Position numbers and translations under genes: made by a program. The notes beneath the pieces are model-generated. The model had not been told where the DNA came from and did not search any database. It saw only the letters and a list, made by a program, of their open reading frames with translations. A stretch of 64,000 nucleotides of DNA from Pedobacter sp. MC2016-15 (GTDB lineage Bacteria; Bacteroidota; Bacteroidia; Sphingobacteriales; Sphingobacteriaceae): contig NZ_JAPIVS010000001.1 in assembly GCF_026239695.1 (NCBI RefSeq), positions 930,001 to 994,000 of the forward strand, written 5' to 3'. Below are positions 56,845-64,000 of this stretch, one piece after another. Within the stretch, counting starts at the first letter, position 1, and each line of letters begins with the position of its first letter.

Positions 56845-57195
56845 TCAAGGATAATGAACTAAATCTGCCTTCACAAACACGATCTTTCCTGCTGTGAATT
56901 TGAAATCAAAAGTTCCTCCTATATTACCTTCCGAAAAATCACCAGTAAACTCAACTTCCAAATGCGCAGTTTCTTCATCACTTATCAATAGATTAACTTG
57001 CGTTGTATGGGTACGATAGCCAATGAAGTAATTTTCAAAGTATTCTCTGATGCCAGGATGCCCCTTAAATTTTCTCCCGACAGATGGATCATCTAATACC
57101 GCATCCGGTGAGTAGTATTGCAGGTATTTTTCCGTATCGAAAGCATTGCTGGCGTTGATCCATCCGCTTATCATCGTTTGTATATTCATCTTCAT
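56845..57195 (-). CDS. SnoaL-like/NTF2-fold protein
   Basis: This 116-residue protein has the compact NTF2 fold signature: ISGWINASNAFDTEKYLQYY (helix 1-2), SPDAVLDDPSVGRKFKGHPG (about 29-48), GIREYFENYFIGY and then beta-strands HLEVEFTGDFSEG and GTFDFKFTAGKIVFVKAD. Such proteins are often isomerases, hydrolases or small-molecule binders; no catalytic residue can be named. It lies downstream of the nitrilase-family gene on the same strand, with a 114-bp gap that contains an inverted repeat. Confidence 0.82.
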   Translation of the reverse strand: MKMNIQTMISGWINASNAFDTEKYLQYYSPDAVLDDPSVGRKFKGHPGIREYFENYFIGYRTHTTQVNLLISDEETAHLEVEFTGDFSEGNIGGTFDFKFTAGKIVFVKADLVHYP

Positions 57196-57248
57196 ATATG
57201 TTTTATTGTCGATACAAAGATGATGTAACAGAAAATTCTAACCTTCAC

Positions 57249-57276
57249 CAAAACGGAGGTATTTGTAACCGTTTTG
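57249..57276. repeat. Inverted repeat CAAAACGG-N12-CCGTTTTG
   Basis: A perfect 8-bp inverted repeat with a 12-base centre, between the nitrilase gene end and the SnoaL-like gene start. On the minus strand CATCTTTG, one mismatch from TAnnTTTG, lies downstream near 57215-57222, so the repeat sits near the -33 position and could be an operator. Confidence 0.45.
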
Positions 57277-57309
57277 ATGATTTTCCATATTGAAAAATGC
57301 TGAAGACAC

Positions 57310-58098
57310 TCAGGAATAAAGAGAATTCTTAAATCTTTTCGCTAACAGCCCGGTAGCTTGCTCAGGGTCTATATCAACGACAATGATTCCGGCTCTGCCG
57401 TACTCTGCCGCCAGCAAACACTGACCATTGGGGTCGACGACCGCACTTGCTGATTCAGGATATAACGAAGAATAATTGACACTTGCAAAATAGATTGTAT
57501 TCTCAAGCGCCCGCATCATCATCGCTTTTTCGTAGTATGGATTGTTTTTGTGCCCCCATTCTGTAAGCTGTATTCCGCTGGTGTTGCTGCCCGTAAAGTG
57601 AGGATGAAAGACAAGCTTCGCTCCCTGTTGCGCCGCCCACCGTACTGACTCCGGATAGCGAAAGCCTTCATGACAGATCGTGATACCAAATTTCACACCA
57701 TTGATCTCGAAAATCTGCCTCTGGTTGCCTGCTGCCCAAAGATTATCTTCTGAAGGGTCTAACTGGTTTTTAGTTTGATACCCCAGGATTTCTCCTTTAC
57801 CAGAAACTACATATGCCAGATTATACAATTGCCCAGTGATATGCCAGTCCATAGGAACAATGATAGCCATTGAATTTTCTGCAGCAATATCACAAACCTT
57901 ATCCAACGCTGATTGCAAGCTTTCCCGAGATTGGTCTTCTGGCGGATATCCCATTCCAGGGTACCCGGGAAGATAAGATTCCGGAAAGCATATAATTTCC
58001 GCCTGCTGTGCTGCTGCCTTCTTTACCATCTGTTCAAGCGTAGTTAAACCGTCATTGATACTTTTTGGAAAGGGAGGAGAAGCAAGGGCTATTTTCAT
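57310..58098 (-). CDS. Nitrilase-family carbon-nitrogen hydrolase
   Basis: The ATG at 58098 is preferred (262 aa, MKIALASPPFPK). The longer open frame to 58233 adds 45 residues without family likeness. The catalytic triad is visible: E40 (IICFPESYLPGY), K110 (GYQTKNQLD) and C142 (ITICHEGFRYPE). A further conserved Glu-rich part lies at MMMRALENTIYFASVNYS. Members hydrolyse nitriles, amides or N-carbamoyl compounds. It probably shares a transcript with the SnoaL-like gene. Confidence 0.92.
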   Translation of the reverse strand: MKIALASPPFPKSINDGLTTLEQMVKKAAAQQAEIICFPESYLPGYPGMGYPPEDQSRESLQSALDKVCDIAAENSMAIIVPMDWHITGQLYNLAYVVSGKGEILGYQTKNQLDPSEDNLWAAGNQRQIFEINGVKFGITICHEGFRYPESVRWAAQQGAKLVFHPHFTGSNTSGIQLTEWGHKNNPYYEKAMMMRALENTIYFASVNYSSLYPESASAVVDPNGQCLLAAEYGRAGIIVVDIDPEQATGLLAKRFKNSLYS

Positions 58099-58229
58099 AG
58101 ACCGAAAATAATAATTTTCATCTTTTTGACGGTAGATATTAGCGACAAAAACGTGATTTAACCCATTTAACTCGAAATAGAATAAGCACTTCTGATAATA
58201 TTCAGAGCAATTCGCTCTGATCTCTATGG

Positions 58230-58330
58230 GCAAAACTGCACTCAGGAATGTGCAATTTAATCGCTATTTTGCACTTTGTTTAGTGCAAAAACTATCTGAT
58301 TTTGCACTAAACAAAGTGCAAAATCAATAA
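58230..58330. repeat. Nested palindrome: perfect 25-bp inverted repeat
   Basis: The arms at 58266-58290 and 58300-58324 are perfect reverse complements with a 9-base loop. Each arm is itself palindromic: TTTTGCACT, six bases, AGTGCAAAA. Further TGCAC/GTGCA half-sites lie just before (about 58237-58255). It is intergenic, between the nitrilase start and the aldo/keto reductase remnant, and has no coding frame of note. Confidence 0.85.
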
Positions 58331-58368
58331 TTTTAAAATAGGTATTGGGAATAAAGTTTCGTTATTGA

Positions 58369-58604
58369 GATACCATTGCTGCCCTTGCCGAGCTCGTTAA
58401 GGAAGGCAAGATCCGCTACATCGACTGGCGCAGGGCGATTATATTGCTCCTATTCCGGGTACCAAACGTGTCGACCGTCTCGAAGAAAATGTAGCTACAG
58501 ACAGTATCGAGCTTAGTGCCGCGCAAATAGAGAAGCTGAACAACCTCAAACCTGCCGCAGGCGAAAGGTATGAACAAGGGGCTATGGCCTCCATTGAAAA
58601 GTAA
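58369..58604 (+). pseudogene. Aldo/keto reductase remnant with internal deletion
   Basis: From 58369 the frame reads DTIAALAELVKEGKIRYI, the central part of aldo/keto reductases. At about 58422 another frame takes over, LAQGDYIAPIPGTKRVDRLE, and continues to the end IEKLNNLKPAAGERYEQGAM and stop at 58602-58604. In intact enzymes these parts are about 110 residues apart, so the join is a deletion with frameshift. The N-terminal half is missing. A GC-rich imperfect hairpin (58611-58653) follows the stop. Confidence 0.85.
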
Positions 58605-58725
58605 TCACACATCCCCCGGGGCAACAAGTGCAGAAACCTGAGGACCCGGGGATATGACTACACATAAAGATGTTATTTAAGCACAATTTCAAAAACTTTT
58701 TACTCTTTCCATAGTTAGCTTAATT

Positions 58726-59301
58726 ATGATGAAGAGAGATTTCCTGACCATTGGGATTGGCGCATCTGCGGGATCGCTACAAGTGATAATAGACTTTTTT
58801 AAGGAAATACAGCCTGATATGAATGCAGCTTTTGTAGTTGTGACTCATTTATTGCGTGATCGCAGAAGTCAGCTTGATACCATATTGAGCCGTCATGCTC
58901 ATATCCCGGTGGTTCGCGTAGAATCAGATACCCCCCTTTCTGCCGGGCACATTTATGTGATGGTCGAGAACACGCTTCTAACTACCGAGAATCATATCCT
59001 TCGGGTAAAACCACGTAGTACGGAGATAGTGAATAAAGCAGTGGATGTATTCCTGAGCTCACTGGCAACAGATGCCGGAGAATCCGCTGTGGCATTGATT
59101 CTTTCCGGTGGAGGCAAAGATGGCTTAACAGGATGTCAGGCTATTCACGATCATGGAGGAAAAGTGTTTGTACAGGATCCGGGAACAGCCAACGTTACGG
59201 GAATGCCCGAGGCAGTAATTGAGTTCGACCATCCGCATATGGTGGGCGACATTGTTACTCTAGCCACAGAAATTAATAAGTTAGATATAACAGTAGAATA
59301 A
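58726..59301 (+). CDS. Stand-alone CheB-type methylesterase domain
   Basis: This 191-residue protein is a CheB catalytic domain without receiver. TIGIGASAGSLQVI holds the nucleophile S14, VVTHLLRDRRSQLDTIL the H41 of the triad, and LSGGGKDGLTGCQAI the D132. GHIYVMVENTLLTTENH corresponds to the GxxYVAPPxxHLL motif of CheB, although PP is replaced. No chemotaxis genes are nearby, so it may serve a CheR/PAS-type signalling pair elsewhere or act on other substrates. The start has two ATG in tandem (58726, 58729). Confidence 0.9.
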   Translation: MMKRDFLTIGIGASAGSLQVIIDFFKEIQPDMNAAFVVVTHLLRDRRSQLDTILSRHAHIPVVRVESDTPLSAGHIYVMVENTLLTTENHILRVKPRSTEIVNKAVDVFLSSLATDAGESAVALILSGGGKDGLTGCQAIHDHGGKVFVQDPGTANVTGMPEAVIEFDHPHMVGDIVTLATEINKLDITVE

Positions 59302-59310
59302 AGGACCCAT

Positions 59311-60453
59311 TTATTCTGTGATAACGGTATTGATAAATTTCCTGAGATCTGAGAGAAAAAGCTCTGGTTCTTCCATCGCTGCAAAATGTCCTCCCGACGG
59401 CATTTCAGTCCAATGCACCACATGATAAGTTTTTTCTACGAATGAACGGGGAGGCGGTATAAATACCGGATCCGGAAATGCTGCCACACCCATTGGAACG
59501 GTTATCTTCGTTCCGGCAGGGAAATGATTAGACTCTTCCAACTTCTTGCCGTGATAAATCCATGTTGAGGTGACCGTAGCTGACGGCGCGATATACAACA
59601 TGATGTGGTCCAGCAACTGTTGTTCCGATAACTTACTCCATACATCCGGACTCCCGTCGGCGAGCTTAGGCAGGTCGGTCCATTTACCAAACTTCTCAAA
59701 TATCCATGCGGTGAGTCCAACAGGGCTATCTGCAAGGGCTACACCCAATGTCTGCGGACGCGTCTCCTGCTGGTGGTTGTAGCCTGTCTCCCAGTCGAGA
59801 ATTACCTCTTCACGACTAAACCGCAGCTTTTCTTCTTCTGTTTCCGGCACAATATCCTCAGCAAAAATACTGGCCATATTGATATGAAAACCCAACAAAG
59901 CCGAAGGTTGCTGAAAAGCCATCCAGGAGGCGATATGAGCACCCCAGTCGCCACCCTGTACGATATATTTATCCTCCCCAAAAAGGCGCTGCATCAGCTG
60001 ATTCATCAGTTGCCCAGCCCTTCGCGGACCAATAATTCCTGTAATCGGATTCGAAAAGGCGAATCCAGGTAAGGCAGGAATGATCACATCATAACCGTCC
60101 TCAGCGAGCGACTGAGGGATACTGCCAAATTCCAGGAAAGATCCCGGCCAGCCATGCAGCAGCAGCACTGGAGGTTTCGTACCATTGCCTTTTACATGAA
60201 TAAAGTAAATCGTTTCCCCCTCAATTTCGGTGATAAACTGCGGTAGTTTATTCAGTTGCTGTTCCGTAGTGCGCCAATCGTACTGGTGCAGCCAGAAATC
60301 CACGAGACGTTTAAGATCTGCAATCCCTACTCCGGCAGTCCATCCACCGGCATCAGGCAACAGACTCCAATCATAGGCTTCAACCTTCGCTTTTATATTT
60401 GCAATATTCTCTTGTGAAATGTGGATTTGATAAGGTCTGATCTGCTCGCTCAT
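59311..60453 (-). CDS. Epoxide hydrolase (EHN plus alpha/beta-hydrolase)
   Basis: This 380-residue enzyme begins with the EHN domain (IRPYQIHISQENIANIKAKV, then YDWRTTEQQLNKLPQF with YDWR-type motif, about 1-90). The alpha/beta-hydrolase part follows: oxyanion motif LLLHGWPGSFLEF (about 97-109), nucleophile D169 in QGGDWGAHI and base H356 in SGGHFAAMEEPE. It should hydrolyse epoxides to diols. It is convergent with the CheB-type gene, with 9 bp between stops, and a small ORF lies 11 bp upstream on the same strand. Confidence 0.93.
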   Translation of the reverse strand: MSEQIRPYQIHISQENIANIKAKVEAYDWSLLPDAGGWTAGVGIADLKRLVDFWLHQYDWRTTEQQLNKLPQFITEIEGETIYFIHVKGNGTKPPVLLLHGWPGSFLEFGSIPQSLAEDGYDVIIPALPGFAFSNPITGIIGPRRAGQLMNQLMQRLFGEDKYIVQGGDWGAHIASWMAFQQPSALLGFHINMASIFAEDIVPETEEEKLRFSREEVILDWETGYNHQQETRPQTLGVALADSPVGLTAWIFEKFGKWTDLPKLADGSPDVWSKLSEQQLLDHIMLYIAPSATVTSTWIYHGKKLEESNHFPAGTKITVPMGVAAFPDPVFIPPPRSFVEKTYHVVHWTEMPSGGHFAAMEEPELFLSDLRKFINTVITE

Positions 60454-60464
60454 GATAACTGATA

Positions 60465-60716
60465 TTATCTAAATAGTTTTGTTGTATACTCCGCCGTATG
60501 TCTTTTTCTGTTCTTAAGTCGCTCGTTTACAATAAACAACACCAGCTCTTCCGATGTCAGGCTAATCAATGATAAGATATCAAAAACACCTTTTGTGGTT
60601 ATTCTCAGATTCTTGGAAAGAAATTCGATTTGATTCCCATTGTAAGGCAATTTGTTATGGTTTATATATGGTGGAATTGCGAGTTTCATAGCGTCGATTT
60701 TGATATTATAACTCAT
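60465..60716 (-). CDS. Small hypothetical protein
   Basis: This is an 83-codon frame (MSYNIKIDAMKLAIPPYINH). The product would be basic, with a helical segment FDILSLISLTSEELVLFIVNE. I do not recognise it. It lies 11 bp before the epoxide hydrolase start, so it could be its upstream partner. An internal ATG at 60689 is also possible. It could be a spurious frame. Confidence 0.3.
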   Translation of the reverse strand: MSYNIKIDAMKLAIPPYINHNKLPYNGNQIEFLSKNLRITTKGVFDILSLISLTSEELVLFIVNERLKNRKRHTAEYTTKLFR

Positions 60717-60941
60717 ACACTATGCCATTGTTTAACGATATTCGAAATTAGTGTAACAAGACTGTCAAATATGATCGAAGTCGTCACTTGTTAATTTGGA
60801 AAATAGCTGAACACAAGATTACAAGAACCCCTACCCTTGACATTAAAGATCTCAGTTCTGCCTCATATAGGCACTACAAGGAAAATACTCTTAAAACTAT
60901 CTCCGCAGATACGGGTTATGTAATTATTAAAACTGAAAACC

Positions 60942-61403
60942 ATGGAAAACAATAATGAAATTACCAGCGATCTGAAAGGATTGATCAATATCCTGAATGA
61001 CGGAAAAGAAGGTTATGAATCAGCAAGTGAAACAACCGAAAGCACTGAATTGCAGGGTTTATTTTTAAAATACTCAGCACAGCGCGCAGGCTTTGCAGCG
61101 GAGCTGAAAGATCACCTCGCAGCACATGGAGGGGAATCTGACAATGAAAGCGGTGGACTTCTCGGCGTACTGCACCGCACCTGGATTGACATCAAACAGG
61201 CACTGACCAGCAAGGAAGATACGGCCATCCTCGGCGCCATTGAAACGGGCGAAAAAGCAGCTTTAGAAAAGTTTGATGCTGTGCTCGACCATCCTGAAAC
61301 GCACGCTGATCACATCGCATTGCTGCAACGCCAGCGGACAGGTATCCGCGAAGCTCTCAGCGAAATCGAGACCTTTAAGCAACGTCTGGAGAATATCAAT
61401 TAA
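60942..61403 (+). CDS. DUF2383/PA2169-like four-helix protein
   Basis: This 153-residue protein is all helical, with DLKGLINILNDGKEGYESAS (about 8-27), FLKYSAQRAGFAAELKDHLA (about 42-61), LHRTWIDIKQALTSKEDTAI (about 77-96) and a long last helix. It matches the ferritin-like PA2169/DUF2383 family, whose members are stress-induced; the function is unknown. Acidic residues that could bind metal are present (E26, E55), but no diiron site is clear. A 225-bp gap lies upstream with no box found. Confidence 0.88.
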   Translation: MENNNEITSDLKGLINILNDGKEGYESASETTESTELQGLFLKYSAQRAGFAAELKDHLAAHGGESDNESGGLLGVLHRTWIDIKQALTSKEDTAILGAIETGEKAALEKFDAVLDHPETHADHIALLQRQRTGIREALSEIETFKQRLENIN

Positions 61404-61481
61404 TCATATCATTTAGAACCATAAATATCAGGGTAGCTCATGAAGTTGCCCTGATATCTTTTCATATTATAGTAATTTATA

Positions 61482-61672
61482 TCAATCTGTATGTTCCGAA
61501 ACATATACACCTTCCGTCTGTAGCAACGCCGAGTTATCCAATGTAAAATCCTTCGAGTAAAACGCGAATAATCTTTCTGTTGATAAAGCTTCCGCGACGT
61601 ACATCCCGGGAACAGCCACGAAAGCATTAAAAGCGGTATGATGATGCTGTGCTTTTTCAATTATCCCTTTTA
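61482..61672 (-). other. Possible coding remnant
   Basis: Downstream of the secreted concanavalin-like gene an open frame reads HTAFNAFVAVPGMYVAEAL and ends EGVYVSEHTD. The sequence looks protein-like, but the only start is within the upstream gene, in another frame. I do not recognise it. It could be the end of a decayed gene. An overlapping frame (61409-61660) looks like a lipoprotein start only by chance. Confidence 0.2.
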
Positions 61673-62344
61673 TCAATTGCTTCTTACTATAAGATGATCG
61701 AAATCCCCGGGAGAGTTGTTCCCTACCCATAAACCCAATCTTCCTTTACGAACTGCATTCAACGATTTTACTGTCAGACATGGCTGATCTGACTTATTTG
61801 TATATACTTTGATCATTTCCCCCTTCAGTTCAATCCTGACATGAAACCATTCCGCAGGATTGATCGCCGGAGAAACCTGTCCTTCATATATACCAGGAAA
61901 TTCGTTCCGCAGACGCTCCCATCCATACTTATTCTCAAAGACATACTGGACCATATGACTCCGCTGTGCACTATCTGCCGAAAGAAAATTAAAGGGCCTG
62001 AAATATATCGCCTCACAGGTGTCCTTCGTTGTTCCATGAAAGGCAACACCCAAAAAACTACCCTGTTTAACATCCTTACCTCGCAAATCAATTTCGATCG
62101 TGCCCTCAGAAAATTGCACTCCCTTTAACCAGGCTACACCATATCCATCAGCTTCGGAAAGACGGACAGCACTTTTATTCAATGCAGAAACAGTTCTGTT
62201 GTCTCCCTCAATCAGTCCCTGGGATAAGAGCTTTACCAGGTCATAGCTTCGGACTTGTGCCAAACCGTTTAACCCAGGGAACACAAGGAGAAAAAGAATA
62301 AAGAAACGTGAATAACGAAGAAATGGATATATTCCTGATTTCAT
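61673..62344 (-). CDS. Secreted concanavalin-like (DUF1080/LamG-type) protein
   Basis: This 223-residue protein has a signal peptide (FILFLLVFPGLNGLAQ). The mature part has the jelly-roll pattern of 3-keto-disaccharide hydrolase/LamG-like domains: GVQFSEGTIEIDLRGKDVK (about 75-93), FLGVAFHGTTKDTCEAIYFR, YGWERLRNEFPG and RGKLGLW-type end (GRLGLWVGNNSPGDFDHL). It may bind or hydrolyse carbohydrate; no catalytic residue is assigned. Its start lies 40 bp downstream of a -7 box (minus strand). Confidence 0.85.
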   Translation of the reverse strand: MKSGIYPFLRYSRFFILFLLVFPGLNGLAQVRSYDLVKLLSQGLIEGDNRTVSALNKSAVRLSEADGYGVAWLKGVQFSEGTIEIDLRGKDVKQGSFLGVAFHGTTKDTCEAIYFRPFNFLSADSAQRSHMVQYVFENKYGWERLRNEFPGIYEGQVSPAINPAEWFHVRIELKGEMIKVYTNKSDQPCLTVKSLNAVRKGRLGLWVGNNSPGDFDHLIVRSN

Positions 62345-62384
62345 ATTACGAGATATTTAATGACCCACTCAACTTATGTATAGA

Positions 62385-62392
62385 CAAATATA
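62385..62392 (-). promoter_or_regulatory. -7 box of the concanavalin-like gene
   Basis: On the minus strand TATATTTG is an exact TAnnTTTG match, 40 nt before the ATG at 62344. No clear -33 TTTG is at the usual distance. Confidence 0.4.
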
Positions 62393-62630
62393 CCTTGATA
62401 TTTTAAAATCATGAGCTAATTCGTCAAACATCTACCGGCACATCTCGTCTACCGTGCAAAGCCATTCTGTTTCTTTTCTTGAGTGAAAGAGTTATATTGA
62501 ATAGTTGTGCGCACATAACATCATGCATATTGATGTAAGTATGCTTTTGAACAAGTTGCTGCTTTTGATGAAAGGGGTAGTTATCATGTGTGAAATTGAT
62601 ATATTGATTAACGTGAAGATAAAGTAATTA

Positions 62631-64000
62631 TCAATTCTCTTTAACTTTAACCGAACCATAACCCGATATCAGGTTATCCGTTGTCACTCCCTGAATGATC
62701 AGCCGAAACTGACCAGTCAATTCTCCTGTGCTGAATTTAAGTTCCGCTTCGCCGGCTGAATTTGTCAGCAGTCCTGATTGCCAGTAGATCGTGGAGCGAT
62801 GAGGGTTATTGCTCTTTTCTTCTTCAGTAACATAATATTCCTTACCATCACCTATCGCATTCATCGTCAGGCCAGAGATTTTCTTTTCTTCGGTACAGCC
62901 GTGATAGTAAACATCCTTTACTTCGAAATAGTTTCCTTCCAGATCGGTCCTTATCTGGTACATCTTTCCCGAAATTGGTTTGAACCTGTTTACACTTTTT
63001 GCATAATTGAGGTAATCATGTTCGTCAACATAATCACCACATTCATTGACCCCGGGAACACCATGATACCCATGTAGAGATCCGTTTCTATTGTTCGCTT
63101 TGATATTAACCGTTTGCAGATTGATATTGTGCTGAAGTCCTTTTAATACTTCCGATTCGGAACCAGAATTGCCAATCACCTGATTCGTATAGCCCCTATC
63201 CAACTTTTGAACCATTCTGTTATTAATCTGGAGATAGGGGTCGTTGATATTTATCTGATAGTTTCTGCCCTGCGTTCCATTGACAATCAGGTTAACTTTG
63301 TGGCCCTCTGCTGCTAGAAGTTGTTCAGTTAGCAGATCAAATGATCCATTCTGTTCAGTCTCGATGATCTTTGTGCCTTCGCCGTTCATCGCAAACACCG
63401 TAACAGGAGATTTTACAGCTTTGTTGCGGAGCTTTATATTGCCTTTGATTTGCAGCGCATCATTATGCTGAAGCGTATCCCCTGCTTTCGTATCAACAAA
63501 ATCCTGCCAGGTATATCTGCGCCATCCTTTGATCAGGAGTATGTTTTCAACGTAATCTTTGTTCCCAAGACCCTGCCCTAATGGATCCGGAGGCAATTTA
63601 CCCAGGTTATGATTGAGGTAAACAGAGGTTTCAATATCGGAGAGCGTTCCGCGTACTCTTGTATCCTGAACCACAGCAGCAGAAAACATCCCCTGCACAG
63701 GCCTTCCGGGATGATCAAGCATTTTTATTGTGATCTTAACACTATCATTTATATTATAACTATCTTTTTCAGAATTGATAGCAGTGCTGATAGTTTTATC
63801 ATAATGCGCAAAGAACAGACGTTCTGCTAATGGTCGTCCCGATTCGTCAAGGATAGTGATCGTGCTTAATCCCTTTGGAAGTCCTTTCAGCGGAAGCCTG
63901 ATCTTGCTCAATTCAGGCAAAGCCGAAGTTTTGTAATAGGCATAATCGTTTTGATAGTTATGGACTATTATTTGAACAGCTTTGCGCTGAAGACTGTAAA
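62631..64000 (-). CDS. Macroglobulin-like surface protein, C-terminal part (5' cut by window)
   Basis: The frame remains open to the window edge: YSLQRKAVQIIVHNYQNDYA is read before the TTG at 63920, so the gene continues beyond 64000 and this is the C-terminal 456 residues. LPKGLSTITILDESGRPLAERLFF followed by YNINDSVKITIKMLDHPG is the typical MG-domain pattern of large Bacteroidota carboxypeptidase-regulatory/MG2 proteins. The centre resembles a plug-like region (QTVNIKANNRNG), and a last beta-domain ends the protein with GYGSVKVKEN. It is probably an exported envelope protein; function unknown. Confidence 0.75.
   Translation of the reverse strand, partial: YSLQRKAVQIIVHNYQNDYAYYKTSALPELSKIRLPLKGLPKGLSTITILDESGRPLAERLFFAHYDKTISTAINSEKDSYNINDSVKITIKMLDHPGRPVQGMFSAAVVQDTRVRGTLSDIETSVYLNHNLGKLPPDPLGQGLGNKDYVENILLIKGWRRYTWQDFVDTKAGDTLQHNDALQIKGNIKLRNKAVKSPVTVFAMNGEGTKIIETEQNGSFDLLTEQLLAAEGHKVNLIVNGTQGRNYQININDPYLQINNRMVQKLDRGYTNQVIGNSGSESEVLKGLQHNINLQTVNIKANNRNGSLHGYHGVPGVNECGDYVDEHDYLNYAKSVNRFKPISGKMYQIRTDLEGNYFEVKDVYYHGCTEEKKISGLTMNAIGDGKEYYVTEEEKSNNPHRSTIYWQSGLLTNSAGEAELKFSTGELTGQFRLIIQGVTTDNLISGYGSVKVKEN

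Noticed and set aside
58611..58653. GC-rich imperfect hairpin as a terminator
   Set aside because: Has a bulge, a long loop and no T-run; it follows a pseudogene.
61409..61660. Lipoprotein-like frame MKKHSIIIPLLMLSWLFPGC on the minus strand
   Set aside because: Starts with TTG, and the rest is Arg/Tyr-rich and unlike a mature lipoprotein; overlaps a more protein-like frame.
1..64000. tRNA, rRNA, CRISPR arrays, insertion sequences, prophage
   Set aside because: No repeat-spacer pattern, no transposase or integrase frame, and no cloverleaf or rRNA-like stretch was recognised; short RNAs could be missed by eye.

Overview
The window looks like a chromosomal segment of a Bacteroidota bacterium, most likely a Sphingobacteriaceae member of the Pedobacter/Mucilaginibacter type. 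The reasons are two SusC/SusD pairs, BY-kinase/Wza-type exopolysaccharide export, OMP_b-brl/CarboxypepD_reg receptors, AraC/Crp/HxlR regulators typical of that phylum, and repeated TAnnTTTG promoter boxes. This assignment is by family recognition, not by a marker gene. I saw no tRNA, rRNA, CRISPR array or insertion sequence.

Layout. (1) 1-9.5 kb, minus strand: a tightly coupled exopolysaccharide operon, reading wza-like exporter, wzc-like tyrosine autokinase, wzx-like flippase, GT2, O-antigen ligase/polymerase-like protein, DxD glycosyltransferase, GT2 and a GNT-I-like glycosyltransferase cut by the window edge. A 400 bp leader with two hairpins precedes it. Next come an acyltransferase-3, a GT14-type glycosyltransferase and a PA14/beta-helix lipoprotein that probably modify or process the polymer. 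(2) 13.7-19.5 kb: a cytoplasmic REC-HK-REC hybrid kinase, a large MscS-type channel and a nucleotide pyrophosphatase/phosphodiesterase-like enzyme. (3) 19.7-24.7 kb: SusC/SusD pair 1. (4) 24.8-36.8 kb: a dense stress or xenobiotic island with a TetX-like flavin monooxygenase, two SDRs, two pirins, an alpha/beta-hydrolase, a luciferase-like oxidoreductase and a GNAT. It is interleaved with two AraC, one Crp/Fnr, one LysR and one HxlR regulator and one ECF sigma factor. (5) 36.9-53.3 kb: a polysaccharide-utilisation-like locus on the minus strand (two-component system, GH106, GH84, NIPSNAP-type protein, SusC/SusD pair 2) with a divergent outer-membrane beta-barrel receptor. (6) 53.3-60.7 kb: acyltransferase, AraC, SDR, then a decayed stretch with two pseudogenes (Rpn-type nuclease and aldo/keto reductase) around a SnoaL-like protein, a nitrilase-family enzyme and a striking nested palindrome, followed by a stand-alone CheB-type domain and an epoxide hydrolase. 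(7) 60.9-64 kb: a DUF2383 stress protein, a secreted concanavalin-like protein and the 3' part of a large macroglobulin-like surface protein.

The points most worth following up are: a 41-bp element with an inverted repeat shared by the upstream regions of the two pirin loci; a perfect 25-bp inverted repeat whose arms are themselves palindromes; two genes whose -7 box sits exactly 4 nt before the ATG, implying leaderless mRNAs; the two internally deleted pseudogenes; and a TetX-like enzyme that seems to lack the tetracycline-contact residues.
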